DNA of 64,000 nucleotides from Eledone cirrhosa (GCA_964016885.1 OZ024743.1:351366204-351430203), one strand, 5' to 3'; shown: positions 22,111 through 34,605, numbered from the stretch's first letter. Translations and numbers: made by a program. The notes: generated by a model not told the origin, from the letters alone.

Positions 22111-22282
22111 TAGTATTGCCGGTCTACTATTTGTCTAATCTTATTTCTAGCTATGGTGAACTATGCCTCTGTCTCGTCATCTATTTGTTGTGGTATGCAA
22201 ACTCTTTTATTAAAGGGTAACCTCGTAGGATAGATATTACCCATCTTATATGTTTTGTCAGATGGGTTGAAGAATAGTTTCT

Positions 22283-22880
22283 CTAAGGGGTTGTCATTAT
22301 ATCTATCGTCATAGTTGTGTGTGTTGCTATTATTGTTATTATGGTGGTTGTTGTTGTTCCTATCATTAGCATTATTATTATTGTTATGATTGCTAGATGT
22401 ATTGTTGCTGTGTTTGTTAGATGTATTGTTGTTGTTTTATCCACCGTTATTGTTGTTGTTACTGTTTTTTCTACCATTGTGGTTGTTACTTTTATAATGT
22501 TTCTTGTTTTTGTTGTGTCTATCATTAATGTTGCTACATGTATTATTTCTATTATTACCACTGTGGTTGTTGTTGTTGTTATTCATATTGTTAGCGTTAT
22601 TACTACTGTGGTCGCTGCTGCTGTGTCTGTAGTTAATGTTTCTATTATTATTATTATTCTGGTTGTTGTTGTTCTGTCTATCGTTAATATTATTACCATT
22701 ATTACTATTTCTCACTCTCCTGCTATTGTTATTGTTATGACTATTACTATTATAGCTGTTATTTCTATACTCAGAGTTATTGTTTATATTACTACTACCG
22801 TTATTATTGTTGTTGTTGTCCGTATAGTTGTTGTTGTTGTTTACTTTTGCATTCCAACGTATTTTTGTGAAACACTTTTC
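22283..22880 (-). pseudogene. PLE 2 N-terminal region, Asn-rich
   Basis: Long run of GTT/ATT-type codons in the plus strand gives, on the minus strand, Asn/Thr/His/Arg-rich low-complexity sequence. It is the counterpart of the Thr-His/Asn region of element 1. Several frames are open because of the repeat composition; the reading frame is uncertain. Confidence 0.55.
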
Positions 22881-22902
22881 CAGCTCCGTTTTGCCCTCAA
22901 CC

Positions 22903-23106
22903 TTGATAAACTATATATATGTGTTTGTGTCTATATTGTATCTGTATTTTTGACCGTTGGTCAGTCAATGGCAACATTGAGGACCGAATAAATTAAATTA
23001 ACCGATATAAAAGACACAGAAGCGAAAAGCGAAAACCAACCAGACAGTGAGTGTGTTCTGTTATTAATTCTGGCAATATTACACAAATATGACCCTTCCC
23101 AAATAT

Positions 23107-23111
<5 letters not shown>
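22903..23111. repeat. PLE 2 right terminal inverted repeat
   Basis: Inverted copy of the 3' end placed upstream of the ORF; ends CCCTTCCCAAATATAACAAT at an (AT)n tract. Confidence 0.9.
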
Positions 23112-23164
<53 letters not shown>

Positions 23165-23170
23165 TATAGA

Positions 23171-23207
<37 letters not shown>

Positions 23208-23208
23208 T
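23112..23208. repeat. (AT)n microsatellite
   Basis: Pure AT with a short TTTATAGA interruption between two PLE loci. Confidence 0.97.
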
Positions 23209-24104
23209 AAGTTTAGGAATAACCAAAGAGTGCTTAAAAATACATTGTTTTATTTGCTAGAGCAGGAATCATCAGAGCCTATAAACAAAAGTATATCAAA
23301 GGTTGCAGGCTCCATCGAGCCTAGTCACCAGAACAAGGAAGAAAGCCAAGTAGGGGGGGGGGGGCACACAATACATCACACATATAATGTCAAAAAAAAT
23401 TACATCATAAAAATTACATCATAAAAAATTACATCAAAATGTTATCACATAAATGGTGCAATAGATCATAAGGAAGGTGAGAGAGGAGAGCAAGAAATAA
23501 ATGAGGGTGTTACTCAGCATGATCAAAAAACAAACCAAGCATAGATACATCAATTCACAAGCAGTGCAGGCACATGATTTACAGGCAGAGTATGAAAGCT
23601 TGTAAGCAGGAGTCAGTAAACAGAAAAGTTGGTTAGCTGTGGTGCAGCTTTACAGGCAGGATTGTTTATAGGAAAAATGGTACACTCTAGTAGTATCGCC
23701 TTGTAACAGGTTGATTTCTCCATATCCGGCCACTACCCTCCATCCATTGGTTCCAGTTCCAAGTATTAGGCGACATAATACTAGGTTTCCAAATACACAC
23801 ATAGAGGATTTTTCCACAGAGGCAGTCTGCAACGGACACCTTAAATCCCAAACAGAATACAATGAAGTGAGGTAAAGCAGAGTACATGCACTGCTGGCAC
23901 TCCAATGAGGGTTGTGGAAATAAAACGGGTCCGCAATATCTGCTATCTCTCACAGTCTTCACGATCGGTTACGCAACCCAACGTCCCACGTGAAATACTC
24001 AGTATGGCCCACTCGGCATCGGGCTAAAGTGCCATGCCATATGTAAATATACTACAGTAAATTCTATTCGTAATGGCTAGTTAGTCTCGTAGACAGAAAG
24101 CGTA
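23209..24104. repeat. left ~895 bp inverted repeat arm
   Basis: Starts AAGTTTAGGAATAACCAAAG. A G10 tract sits near 23350. In the hammerhead position (23240-23295) it has lost ~25 bases covering half of stem II, GAAA and stem III. Confidence 0.9.
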
Positions 24105-24134
24105 TATAGAAGCAGACACAAAAATAGGAACAGC

Positions 24135-25180
24135 ATGGGCACACTAAGCGGCTCTGACCAACCCCAACCGATGTCATCTAACACGCGTTCTCGGTGTAGC
24201 AATACTAACAGTAGGATAAAAGCTAGAAACTTGAGATACAATAGCAACGACAGGGAAACCAGCGAACCCCTTGGGGTAAGATTACCACCCCAGGATCTCT
24301 CTACTACAGAATGTAGAGCGTCTACGCGCGGTGCTGACTCTTCCCCCAGTACGAAAAATAGAAAAAATAGACGACTAAATTCCTACTTTAATCCACCTTA
24401 CAACTCGGGGGGGTACTAACCAATATACCAAAGGCATTCTTCGTGATCTTGGAAAAAAAACGCCCCCCGCCCCCTCCCCGGTAGTAAATATCATAGCATT
24501 ATTAATAAAACACAGTTAAGCTATCATTCTCCACCACTCCAAATTTAGCTCGTCACCTAGCCCTCACGAACAACAACAAAATTAGAAAGGGTTTCGGTAC
24601 CATTGCATCTACGGGACACCTACAGCCACTGGATGGACCAGATGCGGCGTCACCCTACAGTACTATCCACACATCTGAAGTACGGTCGCCAAATCAGTCA
24701 CATACTGAAAGCCAACCATCTCCTGAACTGCAGAATAACATACACCGCAAATGTAACTGTAGACGAAAGGCGGAGTGCCCCCTGAAGGGGCTATGCCTTA
24801 TAAACAATATTGTCTACGCTTGTGAAGTTACAACTTGGACCTCTTCCAAAACATATATAGGATCCACATCGACCTCCTTTAAGACTAGGTACAACTCCCT
24901 CGTTATACGTTTAGTCATGATAGACTTAAGAATACCACGTCCCTAGCTAGTTACATCTCTCACCTAAAGAGCACCAATATTCAATACACGCTTAATTGGA
25001 GAGTTATCACTAAATCATCGCCGCACAAACCCCCTAGCAAAACTTGTAACCTTTGTATCTCTGAGTCACACGCCATAATATACTCCAAACTGAACCTGTT
25101 AAATAAGAAATCAGAGATATTCTCCTCTTGCCCGCACATAAATCTTAGCTCCTTCTGTTACTTTAGACCAATTAGCTAAC
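24135..25180 (+). pseudogene. PLE linker and GIY-YIG remnant
   Basis: The first frame ends in RRLNSYFNPPYNSG, the linker block seen in other PLEs. Then, with frame changes, come CNCRRKAECPLKGLCL..IVYACEV, the YIGSTSTSFKTRYN GIY-YIG core, SYISHLKSTNIQYTLNW and a final Cys cluster (CNLCISESHAI). Stops occur inside. It resembles the family of the 55870-56260 fragment. Confidence 0.75.
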
Positions 25181-26516
25181 GCTGTAGGACATTCACTCCT
25201 CCTTCCTATCAAACCTACGTAAAACCACGCCACCCATAATCCTAATTCCTCTGTAACCATAACTGAAAAGTGTAGGTTCACATTACCCATTAGAAAACCA
25301 TATACGACACTGTACCCTCCTAGAGCAACCTTGTACGACATGACCTGCTTTGGCACCTCACTGTGCACCTCTCTTGGGTCGCGCCTGACCTCTGGAGACC
25401 CTCACCCGACCCGACCCCTCTCTACGTTTCTTTACATGTGGGCCGGGTCGTCATTGATGGCAATACCTCACCTCATCCTCATTCCCATACTCCGGGGACC
25501 CGCATGGGGGTTCTACCCGTAGCATGCCTCTGCGTCTCTCCCAACAGCACACCAAACCCACGTATGCAACCTTAACTGAGGTAGATCCCCTCCGGTCCAC
25601 TAATTAGAGCCCTTCAAGCGTATATCGGCTCTTATCCTCTTTTCTCTCTTTCATTCTCTCTTACTTTTTTCTTTACCTTAATCATATTTTTAGCTTAAGC
25701 CAATAACCCTTATGGTACAACTCACTTAAGGTCTTTTCACTCCACCCAGCACAGTTTGACTCTATACGGACACCTACCCATAATAACCAATGGGATAAGG
25801 TTCATAAAAATGTCCATTGTGCGCTAACTGATAGCACAACATAATAGTTTATCGAAAGCCCAACGTACTCCGCCACAGCTATAAGGCGGATAGCCTGGGC
25901 ATCTTGGGTCCATATAGCCTTAACCATAACGTGGTAGATAGATCAAACATAATATAGTGAACAATGGGAGCGGATCGAGTGGACTACGTCCCACATGATC
26001 GATCAAACCCCGGTAGGGTTTGAATCGAACAACGGGTTTGCCCCAAGCGTTGCGGGGATATCTAATGAATCCGCCCTTTATGATGCGAGCTGCCTCCCAT
26101 ACTTTTCATAAGCGCACAACGACTTCTTGCGTTAGTATTTTGACAACCGTTGGGAGTTACTAATGAGAAGGTAAATATTGAAATTGTGGAATATGAATTG
26201 TGCTGCAAATATGATAAATTATAAAACCACATTAAAGGCAAAGTGCGACAGTTGATATTGACTTCCAGCCGACCCAGCGGGGGTTATACCCGACTGTGAA
26301 AGGATTACAACCTCCAGATTCAGTGATCTACACGAAAACCACTTGGTGGACATGTAAACAACAATGTTGTCATCGGTAGTTCTAGCCGTGAGTTTAGTAT
26401 ATCTTCTGCAGTACTTGCACACACCAGAAATTTACACTTTTTCTAATAAGCTCGCCTATTAAGTAACCATAACTGCTTTTCCTTCACTCTGCCCTAGGTA
26501 ATTCCATAGGCGGAGT
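25181..26516. other. interior of the 4.2 kb element, no ORF recognised
   Basis: About 1.3 kb of comparatively GC-balanced sequence after the GIY-YIG stop: probably PLE 3' UTR followed by unknown sequence. The longest frames (25331-25522, 26422-26219) show no domain. Confidence 0.4.
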
Positions 26517-27416
26517 TTTCTATATACGCTTTCTGTCTACGAAACTAACTAGCCATTACGAATAGCATTTACTATAGTATATTTACATATGGCATGGCAC
26601 TTTAGCCCGATGCCGACTAGGCCATACTGTGTATTTCACGTGGGACGTTGGGTTGCGTAACCGAACGTGAAGACTGTGAGAGATAGCAGATATTGCGGAC
26701 CCGTTTTATTTCCACAACCCTCATTGGAGTGCCAGCAGTGCATGTACTCTGCTTTACCTCACTTCATTGTATTCTGTTTGGGATTTAAGGTGTCCGTTGC
26801 AGACTGCCTCTGTGGAAAAATCCTCTATGTGTGTATTTGGAAACCTAGTATTATGTCGCCTAATACTTGGAACTGGAACCAATGGATGGAGGGTAGTGGC
26901 CGGATATGGAGAAATCAACTTATTACAAGGCGATACTACTGGAGTGCACCATCTTTCCTATAAACAATCCTGCCTGTAAAGCTGGAACCACAGCTAACCA
27001 ACTTTTCTGTTTATTTACTCCTGCTTACAAGCTTTCATACTCTGCCTGTAAATCATGTGCTTGCACTGCTTGTGAATTGATGTATCTATGCTTGGTTTGT
27101 TTTTTGATCATGCTGAGTAACACCCTCATTTATTTCTTGCTCTCCTCTCTCAACCTCCTTATGATCTATTGCACCATTTATGTGATAAACATTTGATGTA
27201 ATTTTTTATGACATTATATGTGTCATATATTGTGTGCTCCCCTACTTGTCCTTCTTCCTTGTTCTGGTGACTAGGCTCGATGGAGCCTGCAACCTTTGAT
27301 ATACTTTTGTTTATAGGCTCTGATGATTCCTGCCGTAGGGTATGGATGAAACACTGTTAGCAAATAAAACAATGTATTTCTAAGCACTCCTTGGTTACTC
27401 CTAAACTTATAACGGC
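26517..27416. repeat. right ~895 bp inverted repeat arm
   Basis: Mirror of 23209-24104; ends GGTTACTCCTAAACTT. It retains the complete hammerhead-like segment missing from the left arm. Confidence 0.9.
27307..27372 (+). ncRNA. hammerhead ribozyme motif
   Basis: CTGATGA 27320-27326; stem II TCC/GGA with a U/U at its base; GAAA 27348-27351; stem III AC[ACT]GT; cleavage base T27358. Stem I is TCG/AGC next to the core (27317-27319 with 27359-27361), an AG/AA internal loop, then 5 more pairs and, after one bulge, 3 more. The U/U closing pair is non-ideal. Confidence 0.6.
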
Positions 27417-27659
27417 TCTGTAGTATACTAGTTATCCTACATTGAGCTAAAACCACACTGTCATACCAAGGACAATATATCTGTGTGTCTGTGCACATTA
27501 GTATAATTGGCAACGAAACTATCTATCTCTATATATATATATATGAAACAGATCTAGTTTTGTAGAAGCTATTTCTATATTTAATTTTGTTGCTTTCACT
27601 CTACTAATTTCTTGAGTACCTTATTTACTGTGGTTACCCCTGATTGTACTCGGGATCGA

Positions 27660-27660
<1 letters not shown>
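27417..27660. other. no gene recognised
   Basis: AT-rich flank with a short ATATAT tract near 27530. Confidence 0.4.

Positions 27661-27717
<57 letters not shown>
27661..27717. repeat. (AT)n microsatellite
   Basis: Pure TA dinucleotides. Confidence 0.97.
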
Positions 27718-27719
<2 letters not shown>

Positions 27720-28217
27720 TCATTCTCAAAAGTTAAGTGAGATGGAGAGCTGTATGCCTATATGATGATCTGTCCCGCATCTGTTATTTCGAGAAATTTC
27801 TTTCCGTTTCATGCAAAAAACGTGGCCCAAATTACTATCTATTTAAAGTATAATTGGATTGGTTGTGGAAGTTCGTATGATTGTGTATACAGTTTTGCCA
27901 AAAATTGATGATCACATGATTAGGAATAGAATTTTTCTTGTAAATATTGCGCAAAAAATTGGAAATGTCATGCTTTAGTGAACGTGGCTAATGACAATTT
28001 TCTATTGTTAAGTAGTCCAGTCTGTCTATAGAATTGTTTGTGGCATTCCCCTCCCAATTCTTTTTAAAGTGTAAAGAAAGATTATTCATTCATTTGTGTG
28101 TGAGGGGGGTGCAGAAATGGGTTTTTTCCTTACACTATTGGGATAATTCAAATTGAATTTTCAACTTCTTATTCCAATATTTTTATATTTTTACTCGAGT
28201 GAGATATAAAGAAATTT

Positions 28218-28221
<4 letters not shown>
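27718..28221. other. unclassified AT-rich DNA
   Basis: No ORF over 60 codons, no repeat partner seen in the window. Confidence 0.4.
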
Positions 28222-28303
<82 letters not shown>

Positions 28304-28304
<1 letters not shown>

Positions 28305-28798
28305 TTTGCAACGGGTCACTTTGTGGCTCAATGAAGAGTTAATAAATGAAATAATCAGAGCTATATATCATAAAACATGTCTATAGAATCACCAGATGAA
28401 ATATATACCGTTTCCTCTCCCAATTAGCATAATTAACCATATAAAAAATCGATTAGACCAAGCTATAATAATAAAGGCTTCTATGAAGAAATCTCCGACA
28501 AATAACCGAAAGCAGCCCTTCGCGGCGGTTGCGACGGAGTATTTATCGAGTATTTCGACAGCGTGTATAAATCGTCCAGATATACAGTCAACTAAACAGA
28601 ATTAGATGTAAAATAAACTAGGAGAAAAGTGAACATATTTAGTTACCTCTACCATGGTTTCGTTCGCATTTTAAGATATCCGATAACATTGGACATCTGG
28701 AGCACTGGACTCTTCAGGAGTTAGCTCAAATTTAGTCAATTAATTTTCCAAAGTGATCGCGCCAAGAATACATTAAAAAATGGCTAAGAATCGTGACG
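28304..28798 (+). repeat. 495 bp dispersed repeat, copy A
   Basis: Starts TTTTGCAACGGGTCACTTTG after an (AT)n(GT)n tract and ends GGCTAAGAATCGTGACG. Nearly identical to 29080-29573. No protein domain; the 69-codon frame at 28396 is not preserved meaningfully. Confidence 0.93.
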
Positions 28799-28921
28799 TA
28801 GCAGCGGTCAGGCTAGAAAGAATGTGATTAGTTGCTTACGGCTGGTGGCCTTTTGCTAGAAAGCGCAGCACAATACAGCCAAAATTGTATCTCAACCTAA
28901 CGGGAGATTATTACATATAAA

Positions 28922-29572
<651 letters not shown>

Positions 29573-29573
<1 letters not shown>

Positions 29574-29966
29574 ATCACTTTGGAAAATTAATTGTCTAAA
29601 TTTGAGCTAACTCCTGAAGAGTCCGGTGCTCCAGATGTCTAATGTTATCGGATATCTTAAAGTGTGGACGAAACCATGGTAGAGGTAACTAAATATGTTC
29701 ACTTTTCTCCTAGTTTATTTTACACCTAATTCTGTTTAGTTGACTGTATATCTGGACGATTTAAACACGCTGTCGAAATACTCGATAAATACTCCGTCGC
29801 AACCGCCGCGAAGGGCTGCTTTCGGTTATTTGTCGGAGATTTCTTCATAGAAGCCTTTATTCTTATAGCTTGGTCTAATCGATTTTTTATATGGTTAATT
29901 ATGCTAATTGGGAGAGGAAACGGTATATATTTTATCTGGTGATTCTATAGACATGTTTTATGATAT
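29573..29966 (-). repeat. 495 bp dispersed repeat, inverted copy C
   Basis: Reverse complement of about 29138-29533; with copy B it forms a ~390 bp palindrome around a ~39-base loop. It ends at an (AT)n tract. Confidence 0.93.
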
Positions 29967-30092
29967 ATATATATATATATATGGGGAGTGGGAGAGAGAG
30001 GGTGTGTGTGATAGAGATAGATAAATAGAATGATTGATTGAGAATGTTTATTTTGCCTTTGAGGAGTCAACACAATCTATCTTACTATAAAT

Positions 30093-30273
30093 AATTGTTC
30101 CTACTTTTGGCACAAGGCCAGCAATTAGCCAGTACATTACTGGTACTTTATTTTATCGACTCCGTAAGGATGACAGGCAAAGTTAACCCCGGCGGGATTT
30201 GAACTCAGATCATAAAGGGACGTAACTCTATGCTTCAAAGCATTGTGTCCGACTCTCTATCGATACTGCCAAT
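30093..30273 (-). mobile_element. cephalopod SINE
   Basis: Full-length antisense copy: tail GGCACAAGGCCAGCAATT, body, B-box GGGATTTGAACTCAG and head to CGATACTGCCAAT. Confidence 0.93.
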
Positions 30274-30289
30274 GATTTCTAGTATGTAT

Positions 30290-30484
30290 AGGCACAAGGC
30301 CAGTAATTTGCAGGGTGTGGAAAGTCGATTAAATCGACCCCCGTACATTACTGGTGCTTTATTTTATCGAACCCGTAAAGATGAAAGGCAAAGTTAACCT
30401 CGGCGGGATTTGAACTCAGACCGTAAAGGACGGTAACTCTATGCTGCAAAGCATGGAGTCTGACTCCCTACCGATACTGCCAAT
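30290..30484 (-). mobile_element. cephalopod SINE, longer variant
   Basis: Adjacent antisense copy with an extra ~30-base GGGTGTGGAAAGTCGATTAA segment between tail and body, a subfamily marker also at 43273. Confidence 0.9.
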
Positions 30485-31645
30485 ACCCCTGGAAATCAGC
30501 AGAAACCCAAGGAGTATCGAAGCACTTGCTGGCGTTTCGATCCGCATTTTTCCGTCTCCAGAGGTACTTTATCAGAGGTACGTTACCTGACTAAAGCAAC
30601 AATTATTTATATAAACAACATTGTATGCAAAATATTGAACCTGGCATATGAAGTTCATAGAAAACGTAGGAAACTCAGACACAGAAAATAACTATAATCG
30701 CGGGTGGTTATTATAAATAATAGGTTATAAAGTCGAGTAAAATACCACTATGGACGGAAAAAGTGGCCAGTTACAGCCATAAAGTATCTAACCGTTGTAT
30801 CTTTCAGATACCGGCTGACTGCTATAGCCATAAAGCTAAACAGCCCCTGACAAAAATCCCCATATAAATTAGGAAGACAAACAAATACCGGGGATTGTCC
30901 AGCTGCTTCATCTTTGCATCGATCACCATCGAGACCTCAGGTTTAGACCCCGTACTGTCGAGCTCCTCCGCAAGATCGGAACATCAGCAGCCCGTCTGAG
31001 GAAGGAGCTCCGTGAGGTGGGGTGGCTGTTGCAGCGGGTGTCGCTGACCATTGCCCGCGAAAATGCTTTTGAGGTCTTGTCTGCGACGCGCAGCCCCAAC
31101 ACTGCTGTGCTCTAGACCTAGAGCCCATCACCCTCATCTTCCCTCTCCCATTATTCTGTGACCCCAGAGCCCTTACCCTTCCCTCAATTTTCTGTTTTTA
31201 AATATCAGTAGTGTTATTGTCATTTAAAATAGGTTTATTTATGATTTTTTAAATTTTCATTAATAAAACCGTTTATAGAATTAGGAAGCTAAATTGAATA
31301 GCATTTGAATATAAACTACATTGCATGTAAAGTATTGAACTTTAGAAGTGCTGGGTGGTTATAAGCTAATATATATAGCAACTGGCTGTATTTACAGTTA
31401 TTTTCTGCGTCCGAGTTTCCTACATTTTCTATGATCTTTATAACCCGTCAATTCCAATACTATACATTGAATAGCAGTCTCATCCTTAAAAAAATATGTT
31501 TCGAACCCTGAGGCAAATCAGGTCAGTGTTTATCCCAGTTACGGTGGGGCTAAGAAACTGAGAGTACAATACTATCCCCTGAACTGGACGCCAGTCCATC
31601 GCAGGTTTAAAATTCCAGCTATTGCTGGGACTCATTTCCAGCTGA
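30485..31645. other. unclassified; GC-rich frame at 30931-31110
   Basis: 30931-31110 is markedly more GC-rich than its surroundings. On the plus strand it reads FRPRTVELLRKIGTSAARL.. to SPNTAVL then stop, about 60 residues of helix-like sequence. I do not recognise it; it may be the C-terminus of a retroelement ORF with a 3' UTR (CCCATCACCCTCATCTTCCC) behind it. The rest shows no signal. Confidence 0.3.
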
Positions 31646-31784
31646 GTGCTGTGGAGCAACGTAAAATTAAAGCATTATGATCGTAAGTTCAACCAACTTA
31701 CCTCGCGCGCCTCCACAGACATACATAAAAATATTAGTGACTCTGCGTCATTTAACATAACCACAATAAAATTGTTACTCTGTA

Positions 31785-31872
31785 TATATACACAGATACA
31801 TACATGCTCGTATATACACATATATACACATTTATATATGTATAAATACATATATATATATACATATGTAAT

Positions 31873-31906
<34 letters not shown>

Positions 31907-32012
31907 GCATATATACATACATATATACATATACTTATATACATATATATATACATATATACATATATATATACACATATACACATATACACATATACAC
32001 ATATATATACAC
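31785..32012. repeat. degenerate (TA/CA)n microsatellite
   Basis: TATACATA-type simple sequence in front of the LINE coding region; it inflates the apparent open frame that begins at 31646. Confidence 0.95.
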
Positions 32013-32084
32013 CATCCTTGCTGTCACTAACACACAATCACAAAACAAGCTCCCTGCAACAGTCAAAACCAGCCACCCCACTAG

Positions 32085-32616
32085 CCTCCACATTCTTACT
32101 CAATACACAAGGTATCAGCCCATCCATCAATGCACAGAAATGGAAGATCCAATTCATTGAGGATTGGGTTGGTAACCATCCATTTCACACCCCCTTCTTC
32201 CTTCTTACTGAGACCCACCTTGACAACTCCCACTTGGAGGCCGAAGTAAGAGTGAGAAATTTCACAACCATCCGTGCGGATCGTGTTGGCAGAAGGAAGG
32301 GTGGAACTGCCATTTTCCTGCATGATTCCTTTACGGCAGATGGCAACACATCATTCTCTAATGGATACTCTGAATCAGTCATTGTGCACAATAAAGCCAA
32401 TGATCTGACATTAGTTGGGCTCTATAAGCCACCATAAACACCCATAATCTGCTTCAAAGAATGCCTCAACAGTATTAAATGATTTATTAAACAGTGCCAT
32501 TCTAGCAACATACTTTTGATGGGAGACTTTAATCTACCCTGTGTCGATTGGTCTACATGTAGTTTGAAACCAGGCTCCACAGCCTCAACCACTGACGAGT
32601 CACTTCTTGAAGCAGG
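32085..32616 (+). pseudogene. LINE endonuclease domain, truncated
   Basis: [29 protein letters not shown], a GGTAIF block, then after a stop at about 32436 the LLMGDFNLPCVDW motif (about 32515-32555). The domain then stops after DESLLEAG and jumps to the RT linker; the region normally following GDFN (including the SDHN-type motif) is absent. Confidence 0.85.
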
Positions 32617-33872
32617 GTGATAGCCATGCTTGAGTCAAAAAAATATAACCTCCAGAAATGCATGATGACCATCATCAATAACCAGAGAATAGCTGAAGAG
32701 AGGTGGGCCATTGAGAAAATCAAACTCAACCCCAAAGTATTCTTTTCATTTTCTAAAAAACACAAGGTCACCGTCTCCACTGTTGGCCCCCTAGTTGATG
32801 AAAATGACACAGTCCAGGACAATGCGAAAACCATGGGCGAGATACTGAAGAAACAATACTGCTCTGTTTTCAGCAATCCTGATATGGCCGATCTGGGCCG
32901 TATCAGTGATATTAACCCCCAACACACTATATCAGACATAACGTTTGGTGCCCCTGATGTCTTAGCGGCAATAAACGAAATTAAACCCAATTCAGCAGTA
33001 GGCCCTGACAGGTTCCCTGCTTGTGTCCTGAAGGTGTGTCGACACCAACTTGCATCTCCTCTTGCTAATCTGTGGAGGAACTCACTGGACACTGGCTATA
33101 TTCTGAAAACTTTCTGTCCCAGTCCGTTGTCCCAGTCTTCAAAAAGGGAAATAAGTCCCTTGCAGTGAACTACCGTCCGATCTCACTCACCTCTCACATT
33201 ATCAAGGTATTTGAGAGGGTGGTGAGATCACGAATAACCCACTTTCTTGAAAGCAATGGCCTGCTGAACTCCAACCAACATGGGTTCCGTGATGGAAGGG
33301 ACTGCCTAACGCAGCTCCTGCATCACTTTGACAATGTTTTAAGAGCCTTGGGAGAGAGCTCCAACACTGATGTCATCTACCTTGACTTCAGCAAGGCCTT
33401 CGACAGGGTTGATAATAAGATTCTACTGAAAAAACTATCCAATGTTGGTATCTCTGGAAGGTTACTACAGTGGATCAAATGTTTCCTGACAGGCAGAATC
33501 AGCATGTTGTAGTCGAAGGAGTAAAATCAAGCCCCGCTGGTCAGCAGTGGCGTCCCACAAGGCACTGTGTTGGGCCCACTTTTTTTCATCATCTACATTA
33601 ATGACATTACTGACATCATCAAGCACAGCAACATCAGAATCTTCGCAGATGATTCCAAGCTCCAAAGGGTCATCAATGAGGTGGGTGACCGGACATGCCT
33701 TCAGTCAGACCTAGTGGCTGTTATCCAATGGGCAGAAATGAATAATATGCTGTTGAATGAGGGTAAATTTGAATTAATCCACTTTGGAAAAAAGGATGTC
33801 CTGAAAATACAATATCTCTTCCTTCGGGTGAAACTCAAGTGGCATCCAATAGCATCAGAGACCTGGGAGTAA
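32617..33872 (+). pseudogene. LINE reverse transcriptase, two frameshifts and a stop
   Basis: KPNSAVGPDRFPACVLK, then FKKGNKSLAVNYRPISLTSH, NSNQHGFRDGRDCLTQLL, motif A VIYLDFSKAFDRVDNK, motif B SGVPQGTVLGPLFFIIYIND (spanning a frame change near 33520) and motif C IRIFADDSKL. Catalytic residues are intact, but frames change near 33110 and 33515 and again near 33840. Confidence 0.9.
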
Positions 33873-34525
33873 TTGGGGACAACATAAGCTGGGCCACTCA
33901 TATAAACAGCAAAGTTGATATGGCCCGCAGAATGTGTTCCTGGATTCTTAGAACTTTCCAGTCGAGAGATATCCACACTGTTATCCTTCTCTTCTCCACT
34001 TTTGCCCCACCCCACCTTCAATACTGTTGTCCATTGTGGTCACCCCACACGAAACAAAGTATTATGAAAGTTGAAGCACCCCAAAGGTCAATTACAAAAA
34101 AGATAGATGGCATGACAGGCCTTGACTATTGGAGTCGATTAGAAAAGCTCAAACTTTATTCTCTCCAACGTCGCCGTGAGCTCTACATTATCTGTATGAT
34201 GTGGAAAATATTCCATCAGCTTTGTCCAAATGATGTTGGCATCACCTTTAGTGTACACCCAAGGCTTGGGCCCCGTGCTATCCGCCCACGACAAAAATCT
34301 CACTCGCATCACATAACAACAATACGGCACAATTATTTGACCTCAATTGGCCCTGCACTCTTTAACATTACACCAAGACACATCAAAGCAGAGACAGACC
34401 CCATCAAGTTCAAGAAGTCTTTGGATAAATTCCTTCAAGAAATCCCGGATAAGCCTCCTACACCCGGATATGCCTCCGTAAACAATAACTCTCTGCTCGA
34501 GTGGGCCATGGTGCCCAAACACTGA
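33839..34525 (+). pseudogene. LINE C-terminal region downstream of RT
   Basis: 228 codons: SIRDLGV, WATHINSKVDMARRM, PHLQYCCPLWSPH, LDYWSRLEKLKLYSLQRRRE, RHNYLTSIGPALFN, then a stop at 34523-34525. This post-RT thumb-like region is characteristic of CR1/Jockey-type elements and is the best-preserved part. Confidence 0.88.
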
Positions 34526-34605
34526 TTTGTAAGACTTCGCCAGGTGGTGCTATTAAGTTAGACATGGCGTGGGCCAATACTGGCCGAAAGTTATCAAAGT
34601 TATAT

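Larger units (their letters stand above)
19335..23111 (-). mobile_element. Penelope-like element 2 with inverted ends
   Basis: Minus-strand PLE related to element 1 but clearly diverged. The same order applies: Asn-rich N-terminus (22283-22880), RT (20280-22110), Cys motif and GIY-YIG (19905-20330), 3' region. The ends 19391-19602 and 22903-23111 are inverted copies of ~210 bp. Both outer sides abut (AT)n. Multiple frameshifts, so not autonomous now. Confidence 0.92.
23209..27416 (+). mobile_element. 4.2 kb element with ~895 bp terminal inverted repeats, PLE-derived
   Basis: The 23209-24104 arm is the near-identical reverse complement of 26517-27416. The interior contains a plus-strand PLE linker plus GIY-YIG remnant (24135-25180), and the right arm carries a hammerhead motif. 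The two 70-residue identical frames read from the arms (23862-23650 and 26767-26979) are mirror images of each other and have no known domain. I infer a PLE bounded by inverted terminal copies, with the RT deleted. Confidence 0.85.

Noticed and set aside
19391..23111. PLE 2 as a DNA transposon because of its ~210 bp inverted ends
   Set aside because: It encodes a reverse transcriptase (YVDD) and a GIY-YIG nuclease; the 'TIRs' are inverted copies of the retroelement 3' end.
23650..26979. Conserved 70-residue protein seen on both strands (MYSVWDLRCPLQTASV..)
   Set aside because: The two frames are the two arms of one inverted repeat, so identity is not independent evidence of coding.
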